Source of the DNA: Desulfitobacterium_A sp035539115 | GTDB lineage: Bacteria > Bacillota > Desulfitobacteriia > Desulfitobacteriales > Desulfitobacteriaceae | Reading direction: 5' to 3' | Length of the DNA stretch: 56,757 nucleotides | Assembly: GCF_035539115.1 (NCBI RefSeq) | Contig: NZ_DATLJA010000063.1 | Span: 1-56,757 of the forward strand | Part shown: one piece after another, positions 51,075-56,757 of the stretch | Numbering within the stretch: position 1 is the stretch's first letter | Layout of the letters: each line of letters begins with the position of its first letter | Translations under genes and position numbers: made by a program | Notes under the pieces: model-generated | Database searches by the model: none | Seen by the model: the letters and a program-made list of their open reading frames with translations, nothing else | What the model was told of the DNA's origin: nothing

Positions 51075-52088
51075 ATGCATATTCCTGATGGGTATTTGAG
51101 TCCACAAACGGATGCAGTCTTAGGAATTGCAAGTGCCATAGCCGCAGCTGGAGCTGCTTATCAAACGGCTCACACTGTCAAAGCCAAATATGTTCCCTTA
51201 CTTTCCATTGGAGCCGCCTTTTCTTTTACGATTATGATGTTTAATATTCCGATACCGGATGGGACGACTGCCCATGCCGTTGGCGGAACTCTTTTATCAA
51301 TTCTGCTCGGACCCTGGGCCGCGATGGTTGGGGTCTCGATTGCGTTGACTCTGCAAGCCCTCTTCTTTGGAGATGGCGGGATTCTGGCTTTGGGTGCAAA
51401 TATTTTTAACATGGCTGTGGTCTTACCTTTTGTCAGCTATGGAGTCTATCGGCTCATTGCAGGCAGAAGCAACGTTCAGTCGAAACGGCAATGGATTGCA
51501 GCGGCGATTGCTGGATACATAGGGCTTAACGTTGCTGCTCTTTGTACGGGAATTGAGTTTGGCTTACAACCTCTTCTCTTTCACACCCCGGATGGAATAC
51601 CCCTTTATAGTCCTTATGGGTTATATATTGCGGTGCCAGCGATGCTTTTTTCTCATTTGACGATAGCGGGTCCGATTGAAGGATTAATTACAGCTTTAGT
51701 GGTAATTTACTTACAACGGACCAACCCGGCGATGCTACAATTAAGACAAACATCTGATCAACCGACTAAAACTTTTCGTTACGGCAAGTTCGTGCTCGGT
51801 ATCGTCATCCTGGCTGTACTCAGTCCATTGGGACTCTTAGCGTCAGGGACCGCCTGGGGGGAATGGGGCCAGGAAGAATTGCACGCACAGCTAGGCTTCT
51901 TGCCGAGTGGGTTTCAGAAATTTGGTGACGTTTGGAAACATAGCTTGCTCCCGGATTATGGTCGAGCGGGGTTCGATCAGTCCTTCTGGCAACAAGCACT
52001 TGTGTATCTTGTGTCTGCCTTCGTGGGGTTACTTGTCATTGGGTTAATAGCGTTTATAATTCAGCGGCATGTGCGTAAGTCTGAATGA
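51075..52088 (+). CDS. cbiM: ECF transporter S component CbiM, fused to a CbiN/PDGLE-like domain
   Basis: This 337-residue substrate-specific membrane component begins MHIPDGYLSPQTD. The N-terminal Met-His of CbiM/NikM forms the Co2+/Ni2+ site, which fixes the start at ATG 51075 (AAGGAGGAG upstream). The in-frame upstream extension to 51009 reads through a REP copy and is rejected. Residues 1-225 are CbiM. The remainder has an extracellular stretch between two membrane spans like CbiN/PDGLE proteins, so M and N are fused. With CbiQ it needs a CbiO ATPase from elsewhere. Confidence 0.92.
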   Translation: MHIPDGYLSPQTDAVLGIASAIAAAGAAYQTAHTVKAKYVPLLSIGAAFSFTIMMFNIPIPDGTTAHAVGGTLLSILLGPWAAMVGVSIALTLQALFFGDGGILALGANIFNMAVVLPFVSYGVYRLIAGRSNVQSKRQWIAAAIAGYIGLNVAALCTGIEFGLQPLLFHTPDGIPLYSPYGLYIAVPAMLFSHLTIAGPIEGLITALVVIYLQRTNPAMLQLRQTSDQPTKTFRYGKFVLGIVILAVLSPLGLLASGTAWGEWGQEELHAQLGFLPSGFQKFGDVWKHSLLPDYGRAGFDQSFWQQALVYLVSAFVGLLVIGLIAFIIQRHVRKSE

Positions 52089-52233
52089 GAAGCCCATTAA
52101 AATATTGGGTATATAATGTAGGAATATTGTAAATTTATGTCAAATATAAGTGCATAAGTAATGTATGCACTTTTTCTTTTTTTGAATGAAAAAGTGCTAA
52201 CGCTTTGTTTGGGACTTGTCAGGAGGAACCATA

Positions 52234-52723
52234 ATGTCAATAGAAGAAGAAAGTGAAAAGATTTTTGACAGTCTAAAAGTTGTCGATAAAATGTATGAGC
52301 ATATCCGTTTAGTCGACCCTATCACAAAGAAAGTTATTGCGTCGCGAGGAGAAACGATATGTAGTTCAGGCGTATGGACATTCTGTTGGTGATCGTGTCT
52401 TAAAACTTTTTTCGGTAGTCCTTTCAGACAGCGTTAAAAGGGAAAGTAACTGGGTGGCAAGGTATGGTGGAGAGGAATTTTTAATCTGTCTTCCAGGAGC
52501 AAACTTGGAGAGCGCTTGTAAAATCGCTGAAACGATGCGTAAGGCTATCGAGGATGAAGTAATCATATCTGAGAACAAGTCGGTAAAGATTACAGCTAGC
52601 TTTGGAGTCCATAGCATCGAGTCCTCCGAGGGGGAGACGGTTAGACATTTAATAGAATGTGCCGATAAAGCGTTGTATGCAGCCAAAAACAAGGGTAGAA
52701 ATAGGGTGGAGTGGATAAGATGA
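52234..52723 (+). pseudogene. diguanylate cyclase (GGDEF) remnant with internal deletion
   Basis: From ATG 52234 (AGGAGG upstream) a first frame reads MSIEEESEKIFDSLKVVDKM and continues to IRLVDPITKKVIAS, the usual lead-in of a GGDEF protein. Near 52340 the frame shifts to one encoding AYGHSVGDRVLKLFSVVLSD, WVARYGGEEFLICLPGA (GGEEF active site) and ADKALYAAKNKGRNRV. The segment between, which should hold the DxLTGLxNRR block and the first metal-binding Asp, is gone. The enzyme is therefore probably inactive. As with the CaiB copy, either a real deletion or an assembly error could explain it. Confidence 0.8.
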
Positions 52724-52866
52724 ACACACCAAAGACCGTTTTGTCGATGTCTTTGAAAATGTGTGTCAGCTCGTTTTTGGCGGGTGAGTGGAATATTTAT
52801 TATGCTCAAGAAGCCAAAAGGTTGGAAAAAGCAGAGAGGAAAGGTTTCGCTGCGCGTAATACGTAA
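52720..52866 (+). CDS. possible small ORF coupled to the GGDEF remnant
   Basis: A 48-codon frame starts with an ATGA overlap at the GGDEF stop and reads MNTPKTVLSMSLKMCVSSFL before a Lys/Glu-rich tail. It has no recognisable domain and no separate ribosome site. It could be a translationally coupled small protein or chance. Confidence 0.25.
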   Translation: MNTPKTVLSMSLKMCVSSFLAGEWNIYYAQEAKRLEKAERKGFAARNT

Positions 52867-53064
52867 GTTAAAGGTTAAGAATATAAGTATCAAAAAGTAT
52901 ACTATCTAAAAGTAACTACTTGACAAAATAACACTAACTTAATTATAATAAGTAATAGAGAAGTGTAAATTTAAATCCGATTCGTAGTTTCTACATAATA
53001 AATCACCTGTATACCCTGCGGTTAAGTTTCCTATGTAATGGTCAAATTGAAAGGAGAAATTATC

Positions 53065-53664
53065 ATGTCTAAAGATTTTAAAACAGCAGTGAAAGAAAGA
53101 AGAACGTTTTACGCCCTCAGTAAAGAATCACCCATTTCGGATGCTCAAATTCAAGAAATCGTTGAACGGGCGGCAGAATATGCTCCGACCGCTTTTAATT
53201 CCCAAGGTGGTCGATTGGTTCTGTTATTAGGTGAACAGCACAATAAGTTGTGGGATATAACCATGGAAACCTTAAGAAAATTCGTTCCAGCAGAAAATTT
53301 CGCCCCAACGGAAGAAAAGATCAACTCCTTCCGGAATGGCTATGGAACCGTCTTGTTTTTTGAAGATCAAAGCGTTATCAAAGGGCTCCAAGAAAAATTT
53401 GCCCTTTATGCTGATAATTTCCCGGTTTGGTCGCTCGAATCTTCAGGTATTCTTCAATTTATCGTTTGGACAGGCTTAGACAATGAAGGTTTGGGAGCTT
53501 CTTTACAGCACTATAACCCTCTGATTGATGAAGCAGTAAGCAAAGAATGGAATATCTCAAGCGATTGGAAGCTCCTTGGTCAAATGCCTTTTGGCAAACC
53601 TATTGGTTCGGCGTCTGAAAAAGAGGTTTTGCCTTTAGATGGACGAGTTAAGGTTTTCAAATAA
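53065..53664 (+). CDS. nitroreductase family protein
   Basis: This 199-residue FMN-dependent nitroreductase-fold protein starts FKTAVKERRTFYALSKESPI (phosphate-binding Arg-Arg) and has APTAFNSQGGRLVLL and the C-terminal GLGASLQHYNP and WKLLGQMPFGKPIG blocks. It is close to the HBN1/YdgI group that reduces nitro compounds or quinones with NAD(P)H. ATG 53065 has AAAGGAGAA upstream; the earlier ATG at 53038 lacks one. It is monocistronic. Confidence 0.92.
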   Translation: MSKDFKTAVKERRTFYALSKESPISDAQIQEIVERAAEYAPTAFNSQGGRLVLLLGEQHNKLWDITMETLRKFVPAENFAPTEEKINSFRNGYGTVLFFEDQSVIKGLQEKFALYADNFPVWSLESSGILQFIVWTGLDNEGLGASLQHYNPLIDEAVSKEWNISSDWKLLGQMPFGKPIGSASEKEVLPLDGRVKVFK

Positions 53665-53736
53665 GCTCTGTTCTGGTAGCAGTGCCAAAAAATCCTGTAT
53701 GTGAAAATTGAGTGGGGTGTCTCACCAGTAAAGTAG

Positions 53737-53794
53737 AGGGGCTGTTGCACAACGAAATGGTTAGTTTGTTGTGAAGCAGCCTCTTCCTTTTGTG
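53737..53794 (+). terminator. terminator after nitroreductase
   Basis: GAGGGGCTGTTGCACAAC pairs imperfectly with GTTGTGAAGCAGCCTCTTCC and is followed by TTTT. It lies about 75 bases after the stop. The rest of 53665-54030 contains no gene; the mscL ribosome site is at 54016-54023. Confidence 0.7.
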
Positions 53795-54030
53795 ATGGTC
53801 CAATAAGCATAATCAAAAATTCTGCATCAAAGTTTATTCCATCTTAAGCTAAGGGTGATGTTATTTTTTCACGTGTTAAAGAGTATTCTTCTTATGATAT
53901 AATACCTATAATCCAGAAAGCTTCTTACGAAAAAACCATTGCAATTCCCGTATTGAACATGTTACCTTTATGTTTCTGGCTAGATTCCGCAAAAATTACC
54001 CAGCTTTTGGGTACAAAGGAGAATACGCAT

Positions 54031-54471
54031 ATGTTGAAAGAATTTAAAGAATTTGCGATGAAGGGCAATGTGGTCGATCTAGCCATTGGGGTTATCATTG
54101 GAGGCGCGTTTGGTAAAATTGTTACCTCTCTCGTAAATGATATTATCATGCCCTTAGTTGGAGTTTTATTAGGTAAAGTTGATTTCTCCAATTTGTTTAT
54201 TACGCTTGGAAGTGGGCATTTTGCTACAATCGAAGAAGCAAAAAAAGCACTCGTTCCAACCTTAAATTACGGACTCTTTATTAACAATATTATCGACTTC
54301 TTGATCGTTGCTTTCTCTATTTTCTTCGTGATTAGACAGTTAAGCCGTTTTACAAAAAAGAAAGAAGAAGTACCTGCTGAACCGACAACAAAAGTGTGCT
54401 CTTATTGTTATACGGAAATACCGATCGCTGCTACTCGGTGTCCACATTGCACCTCAGAACTGAAGGATTAA
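54031..54471 (+). CDS. mscL: large-conductance mechanosensitive channel with C-terminal zinc ribbon
   Basis: This 146-residue MscL subunit releases solutes on hypo-osmotic shock. The pore helix region FKEFAMKGNVVDLAIGVIIGGAFGKIV and the second membrane helix INNIIDFLIVAFSIFFVIR are typical. After the usual C-terminal helix it adds a CSYC...CPHC zinc ribbon (last 27 residues), a tail seen in other Firmicutes MscL. ATG 54031 has AAAGGAGAA upstream; the longer in-frame start at 53953 runs through non-conserved sequence. Confidence 0.93.
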   Translation: MLKEFKEFAMKGNVVDLAIGVIIGGAFGKIVTSLVNDIIMPLVGVLLGKVDFSNLFITLGSGHFATIEEAKKALVPTLNYGLFINNIIDFLIVAFSIFFVIRQLSRFTKKKEEVPAEPTTKVCSYCYTEIPIAATRCPHCTSELKD

Positions 54472-54646
54472 GTAACAAAAAGTTGATAGATGTCGTGTGC
54501 CAAAAGGAAGAGCTCGGTTAGATGGAGGAGAATTTCTCTGGCGTAACTTGAAAAGTTATTTATGAGAGCAGGAATATCGACTGATTCAGTAGAAATACTG
54601 ACTAGACCGAGAAAGTCAGCTTTAGGAACAAAAGGAGGATTTGAGA

Positions 54647-54985
54647 ATGAAAAAGTATTTATGTCCAGGTTGTGGGTATATCTATGATCCCGCGCTAGGT
54701 GATCCTGAGGGTGGCATTGCTCCAGGAACCGCTTTTGAGGATATCCCAGACGATTGGGTTTGTCCCTTATGCGGCGTAACAAAAGCTGAATTTGAAGTCG
54801 TCAAGGAGAAGAAAGAAGCTTCCCCAACGAAAAAGTACTTATGTCCAGGTTGTGGGTATATCTATGATCCCGCGCTAGGTGATCCTGAGGGTGGCATTGC
54901 TCCAGGAACCGCTTTTGAGGATATTCCGGATGATTGGGTCTGTCCCCTGTGCGGTGTAGCAAAAGCTGAATTTGAAGTTATTTAA
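54647..54985 (+). CDS. tandem double rubredoxin
   Basis: This 112-residue protein consists of two rubredoxin domains joined by a short Lys/Glu-rich linker (KEKKEASPTK). Each has the CPGCGY and CPLCGV Fe(Cys)4 knuckles. The two domains are almost identical in protein sequence. At DNA level 54659-54744 repeats exactly at 54839-54924, with only scattered, mostly synonymous changes after that. It carries electrons in oxygen or peroxide detoxification in anaerobes. ATG 54647 has AAAGGAGGA at 54630-54638. Confidence 0.94.
   Translation: MKKYLCPGCGYIYDPALGDPEGGIAPGTAFEDIPDDWVCPLCGVTKAEFEVVKEKKEASPTKKYLCPGCGYIYDPALGDPEGGIAPGTAFEDIPDDWVCPLCGVAKAEFEVI
54659..54924 (+). repeat. tandem duplication inside the rubredoxin gene
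   Basis: The segment 54659-54744 recurs without mismatch at 54839-54924, an exact offset of 180 bp. Downstream of this stretch the copies differ at third codon positions, for example ATC/ATT, CCA/CCG, GAC/GAT, TTA/CTG. Confidence 0.9.
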
Positions 54986-54994
54986 TGATTTGTG

Positions 54995-55017
54995 AGCGGG
55001 CCATCGGCCCGCTTTAT
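54995..55017 (+). terminator. rubredoxin terminator
   Basis: AGCGGGCC pairs with GGCCCGCT around ATC, followed by TTTATTTAT. Confidence 0.85.
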
Positions 55018-55030
55018 TTATACTAACAGA
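55017..55030 (+). repeat. left fragment of ACTAACAGA-element, copy D
   Basis: TTTATACTAACAGA is the left end of the repeat family. It is cut off from its remainder (from 56620) by the IS110 element. Confidence 0.8.
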
Positions 55031-55074
55031 CCCCCATGCCACCAATGGCACCATCAAAGAATGAAAACTGGTGC

Positions 55075-55250
55075 TCTGGCAATTAATACCTTATACGGCT
55101 AGCGATCGAGGTCGAACTTTCTTGGTGCTTTTGAGCCCGACTAACAGACGGACCTCAGCGGTCTAGTGCACCACAAATTGTTTCATTAGAACGTAGGGTA
55201 GAATATTTCCCTTGAGGTTGCTGCACTAGCCGTAGCAAATCTACTGCCGT
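55075..55250 (+). ncRNA. predicted IS110 bridge RNA
   Basis: In the non-coding left end, GAGGTC (55108-55113) pairs with GACCTC (55151-55156) and encloses two segments matching the insertion site. ACTTTCT (55116-55122) is complementary to the right flank AGAAAGT. ACTAACAGA (55140-55148) equals the left flank. A second stem, CTAGTGCA (55163-55170) with TGCACTAG (55222-55229), encloses AGGGTAGAA (55195-55203), which equals the right end of the element (56612-56620). GGTCT (55160-55164) is complementary to AGACC at the left end. These are what target- and donor-binding loops of an IS110 bridge RNA should contain. Exact RNA ends are guesses. Confidence 0.65.
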
Positions 55251-55272
55251 AGAAGGAGCGCATATGTAAGTC

Positions 55273-56502
55273 GTGTATGAAAGGTGTTGTGGGTTAGATA
55301 TTCATAAGAAGCTTATCGTCGCCTGTAGCATCACCCCAAAAGGTAAAGAAATTCAAAGTTTTGGTACGATGACCGAAGATATTATTTCTTTGGTCGAGTG
55401 GGTCAAGAGCAAAGAGTGTTCCCGTGTGGCCATGGAGAGCACCGGTGTTTACTGGAAACCGATTTACAATCTCTTAGAGCTAAATGAAGTTGAGACAACA
55501 CTTGTAATCAATGCTCAACACATTAAAGCCGTTCCTGGTCGTAAGACAGATGTTAAGGATGCAGAGTGGATTGCTGATCTTTTACGTCATGGACTTCTTA
55601 AAGGAAGTTATATTCCAGATCGAGACCAGAGAGAGCTTCGTGAATTAGTCCGTTATCGCCGAAGCTTAATCGAAGAGCGTACTCGTGAGGTCAACCGGCT
55701 TCAGAAGATTTTAGAAGGAGCTAATATTAAACTTGCCTCGGTAGCTAGCAATATTTTAGGAGTATCAGGGCGAGCAATGATTGATGCGATTATTCAGGAT
55801 GTGAATGATCCCGTATTGTTAGCATCCCTAGCAAAAGGACGACTCAAGAATAAGAAAGAAGCTCTCGAAAAAGCCTTGAAAGGACTAATTGGGGCCCATC
55901 AGAAGATGATCCTCGCTACCCAACTTGAACACATTGACTTTTTAGATCAAAAGATTGGAAATCTTGATCGAGAAGTAGTGAATCGTACACTCCCTTTTGA
56001 GGAAGACCTGGAGCTTTTGGATACCATTCCAGGCATTGGTCGGCGCTCAGCTGAAGAAATCATTGCTGAAATTGGGACAGATATGAGTCGATTTCCAAGC
56101 GATGCCCATCTTTCATCATGGGCAGGAATGTCTCCAGGTCAGAATGAGAGTGCAGGGAAACGAAAAGCCAGTCGAACGCGCAAAGGAAATAATGCTCTTC
56201 GAAGAACGCTTACAGAAGCTGCTTGGGCGGCAGCCCGAAGCAAGAATACGTATCTATCGGCTAAATATCATCGAATAGCTGCTCGAAGAGGAGCAAATCG
56301 TGCCGCAGTTGCGGTTGGCCATACGATTTTGGTGATTATTTATAACATGCTCAAGACCCGAGAAAAGTACAAAGACCTAGGTGTTGATTTCCTTGACCGA
56401 CGAAGAAAGAACTATACAATTAAACGATCATTAAAGACTTTACAAAACTTAGGAATTGAAGTCACAGTAAACAACCCTGAAGCATTGACTATTGCCAATT
56501 AA
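55273..56502 (+). CDS. IS110 family transposase (bridge-RNA-guided recombinase type)
   Basis: This 409-residue protein has the N-terminal DEDD RuvC-like domain (GLDIHKKLIVACS, VAMESTGVYWKP, DVKDAEWIADLLRHG) and the C-terminal Transposase_20 domain (LLDTIPGIGRRSAEEIIAEIG, HLSSWAGMSPGQNESAGKRK, containing the expected catalytic Ser). A coiled-coil-like linker lies between (about 115-245). The start is GTG 55273 with weak ribosome pairing. The frame is intact, so the element may be active. Confidence 0.95.
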   Translation: MYERCCGLDIHKKLIVACSITPKGKEIQSFGTMTEDIISLVEWVKSKECSRVAMESTGVYWKPIYNLLELNEVETTLVINAQHIKAVPGRKTDVKDAEWIADLLRHGLLKGSYIPDRDQRELRELVRYRRSLIEERTREVNRLQKILEGANIKLASVASNILGVSGRAMIDAIIQDVNDPVLLASLAKGRLKNKKEALEKALKGLIGAHQKMILATQLEHIDFLDQKIGNLDREVVNRTLPFEEDLELLDTIPGIGRRSAEEIIAEIGTDMSRFPSDAHLSSWAGMSPGQNESAGKRKASRTRKGNNALRRTLTEAAWAAARSKNTYLSAKYHRIAARRGANRAAVAVGHTILVIIYNMLKTREKYKDLGVDFLDRRRKNYTIKRSLKTLQNLGIEVTVNNPEALTIAN

Positions 56503-56619
56503 GTTATTAAAGAATCTAAATACCCCAGGATTGGCTTTGAAAAAATCTGAAACCTGCGGGTTTGGGGGGACATTTTTGCCCTTAAGAGATTTGAAACGAA
56601 GAATTGTTTTCAGGGTAGA

Positions 56620-56757
56620 AAGTATAAATTTTGGGGCAGATAGTATAAGTGCAACCAGCGGCTTTCATTCTCCTACGATGCAAGTGGTTAAGTCCGGCAG
56701 GATAAGGCAACTAGGCCTACCACCTTCGCTAGGGCTTGGTGCTAGCCAAGTTTTCTT
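56620..56757 (+). repeat. right part of ACTAACAGA-element, copy D
   Basis: It continues AAGTATAAATTTTGGGGCAG, ATAGTATAAGTGCAACCAGC, then a longer variable interior with several small hairpins, and ends GCTAGCCAAGTTTTCTT at the window edge. It is the longest interior of the four copies and may continue past the window. Confidence 0.8.

Larger units (their letters stand above)
55031..56619 (+). mobile_element. IS110-family insertion element
   Basis: The element is bounded by AGA on both sides (55028-55030 and 56617-56619). Removing 55031-56619 rejoins TACTAACAGA to AAGTATAAATT, which restores exactly the sequence of repeat copy A at 42055-42075, so these are the true ends. As usual for IS110 there are no terminal inverted repeats and no real target duplication beyond a 2-3 base core. 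It holds a long non-coding left end (about 240 bp), the transposase gene, and a short right end (about 115 bp). Confidence 0.85.

Overview
The window (about 56.8 kb) looks like the chromosome of an anaerobic, spore-former-type Firmicute of the Desulfitobacterium/Desulfosporosinus group. This is an inference from gene content: class I CoA transferases, CaiB-type transferases with FixABCX, sigma-54 enhancer control, ferredoxin and rubredoxin, CDGSH and DUF1847 proteins, T-box, TPP and c-di-AMP riboswitches, strong AGGAGG-type ribosome binding sites and frequent TTG/GTG starts. No rRNA, tRNA or CRISPR array is visible.

Layout. 1-3366: a -24/-12 promoter in front of the 3' remnant of an acyl-CoA ligase, then three CoA-transferase genes ending at a strong terminator. 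3500-8212: a c-di-AMP riboswitch controlling a KimA-type K+ importer, followed by an MgtA-type Mg2+ ATPase. 8213-9045: non-coding debris. 9046-16294: stress, redox and housekeeping genes (glutaredoxin-like, truncated aminopeptidase P, Usp, DUF1847-rhodanese, DUF1905, DUF2156, GNAT, DAHP synthase, double-CDGSH protein). 16500-18678: a pair of Trp-rich membrane proteins of unknown role and an iron-sulfur flavoprotein. 18915-20244: a tryptophan T-box leader and a TrpX-like lipoprotein.

20713-33128 is the most coherent system. A sigma-54 enhancer-binding regulator is followed by tandem TTGTACA palindromes and by two identical -24/-12 promoters. The promoters drive a broken CaiB gene and then MFS transporter, CaiB, acyl-CoA dehydrogenase, fixABCX and acyl-CoA ligase. 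The likely job is uptake, CoA activation and reduction or oxidation of an organic acid linked to the quinone pool. The substrate cannot be read from sequence.

33190-41720: radical SAM protein, Ca2+ P-type ATPase with a CDF transporter, a small ORF with a perfect palindrome over its start, DUF4405 cytochrome, MBL hydrolase and methyltransferase. 41871-47352: pirin remnant, YwbE, ferredoxin, and a TPP-riboswitch-controlled thiS-G-H-E-cytX operon on the minus strand. 47520-54985: phosphodiester glycosidase, ferritin, LapA, CbiQ-CbiM, a broken diguanylate cyclase, nitroreductase, MscL and a tandem double rubredoxin. 55031-56619: an IS110-family element inserted into a dispersed intergenic repeat. 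Its upstream non-coding end contains a stem-loop whose loop matches both flanks of the insertion site, as expected of a bridge RNA.

Two dispersed repeat families run through the window: REP-like GGGACGGTTCT palindromes, and a longer element beginning ACTAACAGAAAGTATAA. At least three genes carry internal deletions that leave their start signals intact (ligase, CaiB, GGDEF protein). Either this is ongoing genome decay or some of these are assembly errors.
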